Source of the DNA: Brienomyrus brachyistius
Taxonomy: Eukaryota; Chordata; Actinopteri; Osteoglossiformes; Mormyridae
DNA length: 64,000 nucleotides
Reading direction: 5' to 3'
NCBI RefSeq assembly: GCF_023856365.1
Contig: NC_064555.1
Coordinates: 18,920,254-18,984,253 of the forward strand
The notes beneath the pieces were generated by a model. It saw nothing but the letters and a program-made list of their open reading frames with translations, ran no database searches and had not been told where the DNA came from. Below are positions 41,533 to 54,483 of this stretch, one piece after another. The position numbers and the translations under genes were made by a program. Within the stretch, counting starts at the first letter, position 1, and every line of letters begins with the position of its first letter.

Positions 41533-41559
41533 TGGCACTGATAAATAAGCATTTCATTG

Positions 41560-43250
41560 GTTTCGGCATATATATATTTTGAAAATTCGCAGTTCTGTTG
41601 TATTTCCTTGTCTTTCTTTGTTGCTTTGTTCAGTCTTGTTTCAGACACATCCACATCCTCCCCAGAAGCATCTCAAACCCCATGGTACACAAATCTTTTT
41701 TCAATATCTGTGTCCACATGTGCCTTCTGTGCTTACCTGTAAATTGCCGGTTTCTGAGACCATCTGGTATTGAAGTACAAATGATTTCAGTGCATGGGTG
41801 GGGGGCATCTTCTGGAGCGACCCTCGACACAGCTGCCAATTCCCAGTCCTCCAAGAGCCATGACTCTGACAAGAACCTTCCAGCAACACAGCTAGGGGGC
41901 TCAGGACTTAATCTGTGTTGCATTTCAGTACAGTGGAATTAGCACTGAGAGAATGTTTTTGGTTTATGAGTCTGAATCCTCTCTTTGTCGTATGGCTTAG
42001 CAGTGGAGTATAGAGGTCCCACCTACTGCAATACACAGAGGCTTGACTTTCTGCTTTCTTGGGAGGGCAATGTTATTTGGATTCAGAGTGTTTCGTTTGA
42101 TTATACTTCCTCTCAGCACTACTTTTTGTTGCTGTTGAGGGGAAACATTTTTAAACCCATGAACAAAGCTTTTAACCTTATACTTCCGGAGAGGAAGGTG
42201 AAATGGATTGTTTGTAGATGAATATGTTTTCCAGTGCAAAATACAAGCCACTGCATGTAGAAGGCTAATGTCCTCTCATTTTGAAAAGACAGAATGCTGA
42301 GTGTAATAACGTACAGTATAATGTAAATTTCCCTGGCTAAGAGCCTCTCCTCGGGTAAAAGAGTATTATTATCTTATGTTTAAATTGCTGAGGAAGTCTG
42401 CACAGTTTCTCATTCAGACAATTAACAGTGTTCTCCACTGACGAGTTATGACGTGACAGATGCATTAATCTGTTTTATACGTTACACTCCTGCTCTGACA
42501 GTGACGGGCAGGCAGCCGTGCTCCTGGGCCTCCGGAAACTTCCCTGCATGCCAACTGCCTGCCCCAGTGTTACTCCAAGTCATATGCGTGTGGCAATTGA
42601 GCAGCGCTCCAAACTGGACAGGTGCTCCTGAGGATGGCGATGTGCCCCAGTTCTGACAGAGAAGTGGCGGGGCAGGGGGCAGAGGTGCGTCTGACAGTGA
42701 CGCTTACGTCCTTCCTTCTTTGACAGTTTCTGGGTTCTTTTGTATTTTGTGACATCATCTTCTACCTCCCTCAGTGTGCAACAAATGACTTCAGAGAGGC
42801 CAATGATCCCACGAACATTGAACCTCACCCAATATATGTGCTGCAAATTAGAGACTAATTCTTATGAGAACCTTTGTGTGGCTCCTCTCAGAAAATGCAT
42901 TTATATGATAATGAAAACCATGCAGGTGCTTCGCTCACAGGAAATGCTGTTATGTGCAAGACAAGAAGCGCTGACTACTCTGGCTCAGTATCGTGTTTGG
43001 AAATGGAGCAGAATGCTCGCAAACCACCTGCGGGACTCTGCTTTCAAAAGAGCTTGTTGTGTTGGTCTCTAATACAGTCAGAAAAACTTGTTTTTATAAT
43101 TGGTGTAAAATATCTGTTGAATCACCTTGAGTATGGCAATAAAGCATATTGATCACAAAAAGCAATTTATTTGGAAACTTATACTGTAACTCCATATCCA
43201 GGGGATGATTGGCAAGGCAAATGGAGCAGATTTAGTGTGTATGTGTCTGT
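41560..43250. other. Intergenic or distal 3' UTR, nothing recognised
   Basis: No coding exon or repeat class supported. Contains the alternative poly(A) signal at 43138. Confidence 0.4.
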
Positions 43251-43254
43251 ATGG

Positions 43255-43870
43255 GTCATGTATATACTGTGTTGTGGGGACCAAATGTCACCACAATGTG
43301 ATAAAAACCTGTAATTCCTACGTTGTGGGGACCATTTTTTCAGTCCATGCAAGGGGAAACTCAATTTTATAAAAATCTGTAACTACAATCAAAAAACTAA
43401 AACTGACAAAAGTCTGGTATTTTGTTTGATTACTTATGCTTGACCTACTCCGTAGGGTGTCTGGGAACAGCCTTAGCGATAGGGTGAGGAGCTCGGACAT
43501 TTGGGAGGGGCTCAAAGTAGTCGCTGCTTCTCTGCATCAAAAGGGGCCAGTTGAGGTAGTTCAGTCATCTATCTAGGATGCCTCCTGGATGGCTCCCTGG
43601 GGAGGTGTTTCAGGCATGTCCAACCAGGAGGAGACCCCGGGGCAGACCCAGGACACGCTGGAGAGATTATATCTCTCTGCTGGTCTGGGAACACCTTGGT
43701 ATTCGCCTGGAGGAGCTGGAGGGGGTGGCTGGTGAGAGGGAGGTCTGGGCATCGCTGGTTAGACTGCTGCCCCCACGACCCGACCCCGGATAAACAGTGG
43801 AATATGGAATGTGGGGATTAAAGATTTTACCATAGAAATGAATGGAGAGTCCCCACAAAGATATAATTAC
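43255..43870. repeat. GTGGGGACC dispersed repeat, copy 2, carrying a LINE-tail-like fragment
   Basis: Outer parts match 2956-3366 (AACTCAATTTTATAAAAATC and GAATGGAGAGTCCCCACAAA). Between them, about 43440-43795, lies a segment with GATGCCTCCTGGATGGCTCC and CGACCCGACCCCGGATAA, the type of text found at the 3' end of abundant fish LINEs. It appears inserted into the older repeat. Confidence 0.65.
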
Positions 43871-43893
43871 AGACCTGTGTATGTGAGAGAGAG

Positions 43894-44080
43894 ATTTGCA
43901 CCTCCATAACCTGCTCATCTGACCCTCTCATCCTGAGTGATTTGTGCAGAAGACAGCAGCTTCGTCTCTCATAGGTGGCTTCTATGGGGAAATGAGGTAG
44001 AAATTGATCAAGGCATTTGATTATGCAACATGCTCCTAATTGATGTGTTGAATCCTGGGCCTCCACAGACAAGCATAAAT
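43894..44080 (+). repeat. Inverted repeat pair, copy 1
   Basis: Runs from ATTTGCACCTCCATAACCTG to CCACAGACAAGCATAAAT. Its reverse complement matches 47320-47509 along its length with scattered substitutions and small indels. Confidence 0.8.
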
Positions 44081-44279
44081 AGATTTCAAATGCAGCCCAG
44101 AAAGATTCAGGGAGAGACGCCCTTGTGACGCCTGAGATTCCAGGTCAGCTGACATACAGTTCATACATACTGCTTTTGCACAAAGCTCGTAGTGCGTTTG
44201 CACAAAGTACGTTGATGTAACCCTAACTCTGTCCTAGGCAGCTCAGAGCAGAAGAAGCACATTGATGGGACATGCAAAT

Positions 44280-44812
44280 GGGGCGCGCAGACGAGGCACA
44301 CAGATGGGGCACGCAACCAGGACACGCAGACGAGGCGCACAGATGGGGCACGCAACCAGGACACGCAGACGAGGCGCACAGATGGGGCACGCAACCAGGA
44401 CACGCAGACGAGGCGCACAGATGGGGCACGCAACCAGGACACGCAGACGAGGCGCACAGATGGGGCACGCAACCAGGACACGCAGACGAGGCGCACAGAC
44501 GGGGCACGCAACCAGGACACGCAGACGAGGCGCACAGATGGGGCACGCAACCAGGACACGCAGACGAGGCGCACAGATGGGGCACGCAACCAGGACACGC
44601 AGACGAGGCGCACAGATGGGGCACGCAACCAGGACACGCAGACGAGGCGCACAGATGGGGCACGCAACCAGGACACGCAGACGAGGCGCACAGATGGGGC
44701 ACGCAACCAGGACACGCAGACGAGGCGCACAGATGGGGCACGCAACCAGGACACGCAGACGAGGCGCACAGATGGGGCATGCAACCAGAACACGCAGACG
44801 GATGCGCAGACA
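44280..44812. repeat. 39-bp satellite, about 13-14 copies
   Basis: Unit GGGGCACGCAACCAGGACAC followed by GCAGACGAGGCGCACAGAT. Copies are nearly identical. 39 bases equals 13 codons with no stop in several frames of both strands, so 180-220 codon frames arise mechanically. GC- and CpG-rich relative to its surroundings. Confidence 0.95.
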
Positions 44813-45059
44813 GGGCCTAGTCTGCCAGATGGAATCTCAGAAAAAATCTGGTTCTGCAGGCCTGCCGAGTGCCAGCAGTAGGAGGCCTCATGCTGCAGTT
44901 GCTGTCACCCCATATTACCGGAGTAATTCATAAGTTCTCTCTCCTCTTTATCCTTCTGTTGTGCCCCCCCATCTCGTTCCGCATGGGGAGAGGTCACCCT
45001 TTCTCTGTTGTGCATTGATGCTGATGCTGTTAAGGGACAAGTCCCTCGTGTCCCCCTGT

Positions 45060-45450
45060 CACTCTCCCCACAGGACCCCCCCCCCCCAGGCGGTCATCAG
45101 GTGAGGCACCAATGTGCACCTGCTTTTCTGCATAACCTTAGACAACAGACCAGGAGACCCAGGCAGCACAGAAAGTCACTCTCCCTCCCTCCCTTTCTCC
45201 CCCTCCCCACATTCTCTCACTCTCTTCCTCCCTTTCCCTCTCACTCCCTCCTTCCCACCCACCCGCTCTCTTTTGCTCTCTTGCTTCTCTCTCCCTATCT
45301 CCCTCCTACTCTCTCTCACTCTTCCTTCTGTCCCTCACCCTCTCTATCGCTCTCTTCCTTCTCTCTCCCTATCTCCCTCCCTCCTCCTCTCCCTTGGTCT
45401 CGCTCTTCCTCCTTCTCCCCCTTGCCCTCTCTCGCTTTCCCTGTCAGATA
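45060..45450. repeat. Pyrimidine-rich (CTCCCT)n tract
   Basis: About 300 bases almost wholly C/T on the + strand (CTCTCCCTATCTCCCTCC and similar), after a C run at 45074-45087. Could form triplex DNA. Confidence 0.85.
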
Positions 45451-46254
45451 GTGATGTTGGAAGTGAGCAGCATTTGGCTTCTAATGCAGGGTCACATGCT
45501 GAGTTGCACTGTTTTTCTCTAAAGGTCTGTTACTGTCAAGCGGTCTCCCATGCACAGCTGTGTTGAACTATGCTGTGAGAAAGCTATGAACTTCACTGCA
45601 TGCAGGTTCAGCAGTACCCCCGCCTGTCTGCCCTCCCGCTTGATTCACAGAATTGCTCCATTACCTATGAAATCTCTGCAAGTATACCTGCTGCAATGCC
45701 CAAGGAACTGGACTTGGCGGGCAGGGGGGGGCTGCCCATGTTATCCAGAGCAAGGTGCTTATAGGCACTCGCGAATTAATCAAAATGTATGAACTGGAAG
45801 CATTAGTCATGCTGTGTGAATAGGTGACATTGTCACTTTGGATAAATGCTAGTGCTAAGAGGTTAAGTGATGCAACATGATGTAGGATGCTGTTGCTCAG
45901 CTTTGCTCCCCCAGGAAATGCCTGACTGTCACAGCCTACAGGGCAGCAGAGTCATGCCTGGTGCCGCGTCTCAGATGCCTGGGCCTGGTCATACGGAAGG
46001 ATGGAGCTACATTGCTGCCTGGTATTCAGCATCAAGGGTTTCCAGCTGACTTCCATGGATTCCAAACCGCTGGCTGAGCGGAGCATCTCTGGGAAGGTTC
46101 CAATGCTCCTACTGTGACTAAACGTTTAACTGAAGTGGTTTAATTAGAAGATGAGCCTCAGCACATGGACCAAAACTCCACACCCCTCTTCCCAGGGAGC
46201 TTATAGGATCACCGTGAATCTATCCTCTCTTGGACACTTGCGGGGCTTCACTGT

Positions 46255-46430
46255 AGCAGTTCGGGTGGCTCATCGAGTACAGCGCACAGGAGTCTGGGCG
46301 GCTCGTAAAGTGTGGTGCTCAGGAGACCGGGCGGCTCGTCCAGTGTAGTGCTCAGGAGACCGGGCAGCTCGTCCAGTGTAGTGCTCAGGAGACCAGGTGG
46401 CTCATTGAGTACAGTGCTCAGGTGCCACGA
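46255..46430. repeat. About 35-bp minisatellite
   Basis: Four to five units of GGCTCGTCCAGTGTAGTGCT then CAGGAGACCGGGC. Confidence 0.8.
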
Positions 46431-47010
46431 ACTGCATTTTTCTTTGGATGCTGCCAGTGTCTCAATGTGAAAACTTAGCACTGCCACAGGCTACAGCCGT
46501 CTTTTATTACGGTTCTTTTTCAATCTACAGTTTTGTGTCTACAAGGCACTTTTTATATTATACAGCAAAACTGTAGAGCCTAAACCAGGCGTCGGCCACA
46601 TGCGGCTCCTTCAGCATGAGGCTGCGGCTCTTCTCATGTTTACTACTTTTGTAAATATAAATAATTTATTAACAGGTTAATATTATTTCTCATTTTGATA
46701 TTTCTTTAGTCATCCTCAGCGCTGTCACCAGGCCAAGGCCTCACTGTAGATGCTAACATTTAAAAAATTACTAGTCTTAGTCAAATATTATAAAGTATTT
46801 TTGAAGACTGAAGTAATTTTAAAGCAGGCAGTGTCATTTCTCTTTGTGCTCGGTAAAATGAATTGGTATAAATAGTGCAAAAATAAATGAGTCATTTTAC
46901 AAACTAAGCTAGGCAAGATGAAAGCTGCAGGGAATTAAATAAATGCCAACCACAAGAAGAGTATGGAGACAGATAGGGGGCTCATGGTAAAGCCAGGGAC
47001 ATGGTAATAT
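46431..47010. other. Intergenic stretch with a CGGCCACATGCGGCTC repeat end
   Basis: At 46588-46640 the text CGTCGGCCACATGCGGCTCC resembles a hAT-type fish repeat end. The rest is AT-rich and unassigned. Confidence 0.4.
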
Positions 47011-47011
47011 T

Positions 47012-47312
47012 AGCATTGTGTTGTGTATCAACAACAGGGTCGCTACATGTTAAAGTTAGCATCTTGCTCGGGAGAGTATCATGCTAAAGTTAGCGCTGTT
47101 CTGTGTATCAGCCACAGGGACGCTACATGCTAAAGTTAGCCTCCTGCTGTGGAAAGTATCATGCCAATGTTAGCATTGTGCTGTGTATCAGCCACAGGGA
47201 CGCTACATGCTAAAGTTAGCCTCCTGCTGTGGAAAGTATCATGCCAATGTTAGCATTGTGCTGTGTATCAGCCACAGGGACGCTACATGCTAAAGTTAGA
47301 ATTGCACTCTGG
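47012..47312. repeat. About 81-bp minisatellite, nearly 4 copies
   Basis: Unit CAGCCACAGGGACGCTACAT then GCTAAAGTTAGCCTCCTGCTG and GAAAGTATCATGCCAATGTTAGC. Confidence 0.88.
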
Positions 47313-47319
47313 AAAGTGT

Positions 47320-47509
47320 ATTTAGACTTGTCCGTGGAGGCCCAGGATTTAGCAGATTAATTAAGAGCATGTTGCTTAATCAAATGCCTTGATCAATTTC
47401 TACCTCCTTATTTCCCCACAGATGCCACCTATGAGAGAAGAAGCCGCCATCTTCTGCGCAATTCACTCAGGATCACAGGGTCAGATGAATAGGCCATGGA
47501 GGTGCAAAT
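47320..47509 (-). repeat. Inverted repeat pair, copy 2
   Basis: Reverse-complement partner of 43894-44080 (shares CAAATGCCTTGATCAATTTC and TCTCTCATAGGTGGC when oriented alike). Confidence 0.8.
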
Positions 47510-48640
47510 AGGATTCTTACACACCATGGTAATTAGACAGCAGATGAAAATACAAATCAGGTTCATTCTTCTAAAAGCGATCTCGGAAGGGTACCTTTCG
47601 CTACATCACCCTCCACCTGGAAGGCCAGGAGTGGATGCAGAATTCTGCTGTTAATAAAGCTGCATTCCGCTGAGGCATAAGGGCCCTGATTACACTTTCT
47701 GTCCTGATGGAGAGGCCAGCACACTGAGCACGGAAATTAGCTGCATATTACCCCTGCAGGTGGCTTTACATAGCAGTGTGTTTGTTTCGAGAATGAGGCT
47801 CTTCTTTATAAAGAAGTTCACTTAAAGTTATCAAGACTGGGTCTATTTTTTAAGCAGCTGTCTGGAAAACTCTGTCATCATCCATCTTTTTTTTTCTTCC
47901 TGAACATTTGCAATGAAAGAGCCAGGAATCCATTTGAGAATACAGCTCACTTTCTAATTGATATATATAACAGTTCTGTGAAAGATATCTTCACTAGCAA
48001 CTGCACAGTTGCGTTTTGTGTCAAGGCTTGCTCCAACTGAAACATTGCATTCCTCTTTTGAATTTATCAAAATGTCAAAGTAGTACACGGTAGTGAGAAG
48101 CAGGCAAGAGCTGATAAGCCTCCAAGAAGATGGAAATGTGAAGTATTCATGGAAAAACAGCAAAGTCATTAATTTACAAAGGTGCTTTGTTCTGCAAAAG
48201 TAGCAAATTATGTCAGCTTAGCTTACTAAATAATTTCAGTTTTTCTGGCAGCAAATTGCATATTAATATATTTGCATATAAGCTAGTCACACTTAGTGAT
48301 AGTAACATAATTGTGAAGAGAGACACCTACAGTATCAGTTCCAGTCCTGTTTAACATTTCCTGTCTTTTTTGTGTCTACATCTGTTTATTCTGTCTGAAG
48401 TCGACGCAGTTAGTACAAAGGATCTAATACTAAAGCAGAGTTTTTAAGATCCTTTTCTACGGTTAGAAATGAAAACAGTGAGTTAGTGAGGTAGGTTAGT
48501 AGAGTCATTGTCTTGGTTTTCAAAGGTTCGAGTTTCTCTTGCCTGCAAACTTGGTGCTTGTTACTTTCTTTCACAGTGGGGGAGTTTCTGTCACAGTCCA
48601 TTATCATGTCTGTTTACAGTTGAATCTGAGGCATATGCCA
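47510..48640. other. Intergenic, nothing recognised
   Basis: AT-rich unique-looking sequence without supported genes. Confidence 0.4.
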
Positions 48641-48651
48641 GTGCAGGTATA

Positions 48652-48745
48652 TCCATCCATCCATTTTCCAAACTGGGTCGCGGAGGGTCCGGAGCCTATC
48701 CCAGAAGCAATGGGCACGAGGCGGGGAACAACCCAGGGAACGCAC
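48652..48745 (-). mobile_element. SINE-like fragment
   Basis: ATCCATCCATCCATTTTCCA then GGAGCCTATCCCAGAAGCAA. The tail of the family seen at 20049-20377, minus orientation. Confidence 0.75.
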
Positions 48746-48754
48746 CATCTATAT

Positions 48755-49135
48755 AGGATATCAAAGCACTAAATGGGATTACATAAAGGATGAATTTCTC
48801 CAGTAATAATTATTTTATAGGAATTCATTATTTTCAACTGTCTTGTCTGTGTAGAATCAGTCAATTGCAGGGAAATATGTACAAACCGGGATATAAAGGA
48901 TATCACAACACTAAGCAGAACTATGTAAAGGATATGACAGCACTAAATGAGATTATGTAAACGATATCACAATGTGGAGCAGGACTGTTTAAAGGATATT
49001 ACAACGCTGAATGGCAGTACAGTATGTAAAGGGTATCACGGTGTTAAGCAAGACTACATAAAGGATATCACAGTTCCAAACCGGACTGTATAAAGGATAT
49101 CACAGTGCTAATTGGGACTATGTAAGGATATTACA
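48755..49135. repeat. About 35-bp degenerate tandem repeat
   Basis: Recurrent AAAGGATATCACA...CTAA...ACTATGT units, roughly eight copies with a non-repeat interruption near 48790-48880. Confidence 0.75.
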
Positions 49136-49139
49136 TTCC

Positions 49140-50795
49140 TTGCGTCCCTCATCCCTGTCTTATTGGGCCATCAGTGAAGGTAATGTAGTACATTGTACTT
49201 ACTGGGTTGTGGGGCTTCAGACTGTCTAGAAATGCCAGAGCAAAATAGAGAGAGAGATGTGCTCATTCTTCTGCTCATTGTTCTCCAGATGTGGGACGTA
49301 ATAAAGCAGCCTCTTCCTGGAACCAATGGCAGCCCCCTCCATTTGTAGTGGCAGCTCAATGGTCGGCCTGCAGCCTCCCTGTGGACAGGAGTCGGGATCA
49401 TTTATCTGGATTCCTAACATTTTAACATTGATCTCTGACAGGAGCTGACAATCCGAGGTGACAAAATGAAAGTGGACTCTGGAGGACGGGATGCATGCTG
49501 TCTCAAGCACATTGCAGCACTTCATGCCAGCCTAGCTGCAGACTGCACAGTCAGGAATCCTGAATAATGAACTCAGAACCAAAAGAAGCATATTTCTCCT
49601 GGTTCCTGGCTCAAACAGTTCTACCCCTCAGAATGACATTATGACCCCTGTCCAAGGAAGCCCTGTTTCACGCATATATCTGCATTTCCTGTTTCTTGCT
49701 TTCCTCAGATACTTCCCTACCCTGAAATGCATGATGCGAAAGCCTGCAATCAATGTGACATTACATATGATTCTTTTATCAATGGTTCCTGTCTGGAGCA
49801 GTGGACATGCTTGGAACACCCAGAACAACAATAAGCAAAAGAACAATGGCTGGCAGCTATTTCTGTCCTCATATGGCCATTATAATAATGCCAGGGAAAA
49901 AGACTTTGTTGCTGCAAGACAACATACTGGGTATATTTGTTTAAATGTTTAGTCCAGCATTCACCACAAATGTGGGCTTTACAAGGGTCCTTGTGAGAAA
50001 GGGAATTTAAGGTCTTGGATGCTACAATTAAATTTTGACAATTTCGAGATATGCCTGTCTTCAGCCCCACTGGTTTCCATCAAATATCCGCAGCAACAAA
50101 TAATTGCTCACGGCTGTAAACATCTCAGGCATGCACAAGCCCTTGATCATGCACAAACAAAGCATCCTGCAGATATTTTGCAGTAGTGTACAATTAAATC
50201 CCACATTTGGTTGAGGCTCATAAGTAACAAACACCAAAGAAGCCTGCCCTGCTTTGGCATGCCTTTTGAATAATAATTGAGGTTCTTTATTGACTGCTTT
50301 GCCGGCTGTGTGCTGCTGTGGACAATGCAGTATCTAGGTGGGACAGCCATACTGGATTCAATCGCCAGACCATCTGCTTGCAATCTCCAGGGATCATGTT
50401 GTCTTTTGTAGGTAAGGTATGCAAGACATCAGTAACAATCGTTTGAAATGAAGGTGGAACTTTATTCAGCTTTTTATTTTTATAAGTCAGACATATGTAT
50501 ACATGAAAAAATAGGAAGAGCTCATTTCCACAAAAAGAAAAAAACAATTTTGTTCCCCACAGGATATTATAAATGTGAATTAGAACCTTCTGCATTTAGC
50601 CACTTTAAAATTTTCCTGCTGGCAGGCCAGATCTTATTTTAAAAACCCTAAAATTTATAATCAAATATAATTGACATTCCAAAGTGAAATTGGTTACATT
50701 TTAGCCATTTAACCAGAGCAGAGACTGATAAGGAAGTAAAAAGAAAAAGTATCAGCCTTCAGCAAACAGCTCTACATAGGCTCAACAGCCATTTA
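49140..50795. other. Intergenic, unique-looking sequence
   Basis: No gene, no recognised repeat. Base composition is even and complexity high at 49205-49950. I cannot tell whether it is conserved without an alignment. Confidence 0.4.
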
Positions 50796-50814
50796 CATTA
50801 ATTACAAGAAGGCG

Positions 50815-51405
50815 GTGGGGGGGGGGGGGGGGGGGCACTCACCACAGCGGAACTGATCACAGCAGAGCTTATCACAGTAATGCTCAACACAGTGGCACTC
50901 ATCACAGCAGTACTCACCACAACAGCATTCATCACAGTAACACTTATCACAGCAACGCTCAGCACAGTGGCACTCATCACAGAAGGATTCATTGCAGCAG
51001 AACTCATCACAGCAGAGCTCATCACAGTGGTTCCCATCACAGCAGTACTCACCACAACAGCACTCATCATACAGTAGTAACACTCATCCCAGCAACGCTC
51101 AGCACAGTGGCACTCATCACAGAAGGATTCATTGCAGCAGAACTCATCACAGCAGGGCTCATCACAGTGGTACTCATCACAGCAGCACTCACCAACAGCG
51201 CTCATCACAGCATAGCTCATCATAGCAGAGCTCATCATAGCACAGCTCATCAGAGCAGAACTTACCACAACAGCACTCATCACAGCAGAGCTCACCACAA
51301 CAGAGTTCATCACAGCAGGGCTCGTCATAGCAGAGCTCATCAGAGCAGAACTCACCACAACAGAGCTCATCATAGGAGAGCTCATCACAGTGACACACAT
51401 CACAG
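50815..51405. repeat. Poly-G plus CATCACAGCAG tandem array
   Basis: A G run of about 20 (50817-50836) followed by some 40 imperfect 15-base words of the form CTCATCACAGCAGNN, also arranged in larger duplicated blocks (e.g. 50940-51030 and 51075-51170). The long cysteine- or serine-rich frames on either strand are repeat by-products. Confidence 0.92.
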
Positions 51406-52940
51406 CATGAATCATGTAACTGTGAAATTTGAGTCAGACAGGTGTAAGGACTACACTGGGGCTTAGGGAATGAAGGCCATAGAGATTTGTAATTAAAATG
51501 GAGAAAGGCTGCAAATAGTTACATTTTCAAATTCAATTATAATGAAGAATGTAATTACGGAAGATTTAGGTTCTTTTCCAAATTCCAGGTGGTGCCCTGT
51601 TTGAGAGCCAAAAACTCTGTTTGGGGTGTGTGGTACTTGCTAGAGTGCGGGCAGCGCAACAAGACTGAGGAATCACTCACCGGTGTTCACACACCCTGAA
51701 TCATCCTTCAAATCCTGCCAATGACTTGCAGGCATCTGATTACTAGGTGGGTAAGGTAATCCAACTCCATGATCTCAGCTGAGTAATGAAGTGTCAGGCC
51801 TCAGAAATAAATATTTTTAAAAATCAGTTAGTGTGGGTCTTCATTTACACAATACCGCTCAAAAAAATCACTTTGTGTATCGCTGGTTTCGATTTTGAAT
51901 TACACTTTAACTTAGCAGAAGTTGGTGATACCTCACTGAATCAAAATAGACCACCTTCACATTTCCCAGTGTTAACTCTCAGGGTAAACAATTGTTTATG
52001 ATATGAAATTAATATGTGTGTAGTATTTCATATGTGGTATTAACAGATGGAGCCATGTTTATAGATCAGCCTGCTTATCGTATTTTGCTTCTGAGCCAGA
52101 CAGAACGCTCCCACAGTCCAAGTTAACCTGAAGGACATACATGGCCATTTTGTGCTGCTGTGTTTTCAGAGGTTGCTTCGCTTTGCCTGGATTTGTAGCG
52201 TGTCGTGGCAGTGAGCACAGTACTGTCTTCCAGACCTGGTCTTTTCATTTTCTACCTCGTCCATCCAGTCGACGAGCGTACTTTCATCTCAGACGTGGCT
52301 GAACTGAGCTTTCCCCCTGAGCATATACGTGCTTTTTTCACTAGATTTTTTTTCTTTCGTCCTCGAGTGGGGGATGTGGTTGCTGAATTCTAATTAATTC
52401 CATGTCTAATGTGGCATATTAATCCTAGGGCTGAGGACATCGACGCCCTCTCTCTTACAGATACTTCCTCCTTAATGGGCAGATTAATCGTTTTCACTCC
52501 TTTTCTTTTTTAATCTCAGCTGTTAACTCACCCTGCCTTGTCAGCAGACTCTCATAACTAAGTGACTGAACTTGGTTTGTAATTGTACTGTCATCTCTCT
52601 ATCTCTCTAGAGCCTTCTGCATGTATTACACATGCATAAAAAACTGCAGACAGGTTTTCATTGAAATTCCACCAGCTACACACAAACATCTGAATGCCCT
52701 CTGGCTGCTGCCTCAGGGGACCAAATTGACGGGGAATCTTCCTTTTTTTCTGCCTGGTGCCAGACAGCCCCCTGCTGGCCAGACATGAATGCCTGTGGGC
52801 TGCAGGCCGCTTGACCACTCTTGCAGTCCCATCTCACCTCAGCCGGCTACACTGTCATTCGGGTCTGAAAGGTCCATGCTCTCCTGCCTTGTTCCCCAGA
52901 GCAACAGGCAGCTGTGCAGCTGGCAAGGTCTCTGTACCAG
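51406..52940. other. Intergenic, nothing recognised
   Basis: No supported gene or repeat. Confidence 0.4.
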
Positions 52941-52944
52941 GGTT

Positions 52945-53134
52945 GGAGCCTTTCCAGAATGTACTCATCAATTCCAATCCAAATCAGGAGATAGATCTGG
53001 AATTGGAATCGGAAAAAAACACTATGGGGAACAGAATTGGAAAAGAATTTGAAATTCAGGGAGATTTAAATTGCAACTCCAGTTCCACTTCCTGATTTGG
53101 ACTGGAATTGATGGATGCATTGCGGAAAGGCTCC
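52945..53134. mobile_element. 190-bp MITE with about 45-bp terminal inverted repeats
   Basis: Left end GGAGCCTTTCCAGAATGTAC, then CATCAATTCC, is mirrored by the right end CATTGCGGAAAGGCTCC. TCAGGA and TCCTGA border the inner AT-rich part. No coding potential. Confidence 0.75.
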
Positions 53135-54480
53135 GACGCCGCCCTGTGCTCTGGAAACATTGAGACTGCGGAGACACCCTCGCTCCATGAGCACGCTCTC
53201 CTGAGACTCTGTGGAGTCACGCGGAAAAGAGTCTTGCCGGCCAAAGGCTCCATCGCTGCCTCTGAAGGTAAAAATGCTGCAAAGGCCAGTATGGTTTCCT
53301 CATCCATTGGAAGGTGGACAGGAATGACTGTCCTGTGGCAGCACAGTGGGCCACTCAATACTCCACGTCCACTACAGGTTCCTTAATGAGACCATTACCA
53401 ACGTGGCCTGTAACGAGTGATATCAGGAATTAATCACCTCCAAATGTTTGGAAGTTTGTTGTGTGTTAGTGAGAGCAGACCATGAATGCTCATTATATTT
53501 AAAATATCATGCTTAAAAACATCAAATTATGGGGTCATTGCAGCAGTGTAAAGTACACATCACTGCCTTCTGCTTTCTAATGTAAATAACAAATTCAGTC
53601 TGCAGTAAAGAATGATAATTATGGGATGCTTGGTGGACACATTTGTGGCATAGAGTGTAAAATCTCAATGCAGAAGAAGTGGAGGTCACCATGGCAACAT
53701 GCTTTACTGGCAGGTCTGTGTAAAACTTAAACTCTAGCTCTGTAGGAAATTGATATCCATCAGCAAAAAAGTCAACCACAGAGTAGATTTTATCGCTGAA
53801 GAACTGATGTACTAATTCAGTTTGTGTAATAGTGATATAAGTAGAATTTGCACAGAATTTGAGAAAAATTTTAAAACTACTAGCTTGCTTATCATGATAT
53901 TTACAGTTATTCTCTGAAACCCATAACTGAACCAATTATGAAATTGCAGGAAGTCTTTTTTCATTAATGTATGGCCCATTATTTAAAATATTGCATTAAA
54001 TGCTTTCTTATATAAAATGTTCGTAAACATAGTGCTTTCAAAAAGCTGAAACATGATTCAGAATGAGGAGCTGGGGGAGCACCATGTATTCATAGGACAC
54101 CTCACCGTTCAGAGGGAACAGAGATCCAGAGGTGGGCGGTAAAGAGACCCCCGAATCCTGGTGAGGGGGCCTTCAGCCAACCAAAGGCTCTTAGCTAAAT
54201 GCTGATCAAATGATTATGCCCATGGGCTTTGGGTCTCGTTTTGTGGTACTGGCTCCTCTGGGCCGAGGCACCAAGCAAAGCCGATCAATAAAGAGCAATG
54301 CAGGCCAGCCTGGGAAAACAGCTGTACCGTGTGAGTCGTGGACTGAATTTGAGAAGGAGGTTGCGGGAGCAGAAAGCGGGGGGGGGGTGACTGTCATGGC
54401 AATCCGGGGAAAAGTTATCAGAGAAGGACGTTACGTTACGTTAAACCACAGCAAAACGCTGTTTGGTGATGTCCCTTAGC
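53135..54480. other. Intergenic, nothing recognised
   Basis: No supported gene or repeat apart from a short G run at 54380-54388. Confidence 0.4.
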
Positions 54481-54483
54481 TTG

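Larger units (their letters stand above)
40259..41550 (+). other. ptpru: Probable ptpru 3' UTR
   Basis: Non-coding sequence after the stop. Includes a minisatellite (40510-40805), an ATT microsatellite (about 41440-41470) and a candidate poly(A) signal. The true end is inferred, not shown. Confidence 0.55.

Noticed and set aside
44161..44933. Long frames on both strands at the 39-bp satellite
   Set aside because: The unit is a multiple of three without stops, so frames are automatic and the translations are simple repeats.
45008..45566. Serine/leucine/proline-rich frames
   Set aside because: Translation of the CTCCCT tract, no gene evidence.
50798..51466. Cysteine-rich minus-strand and histidine/serine-rich plus-strand frames
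   Set aside because: Pure product of the CATCACAGCAG array. Looks like a metal-binding protein only by composition.
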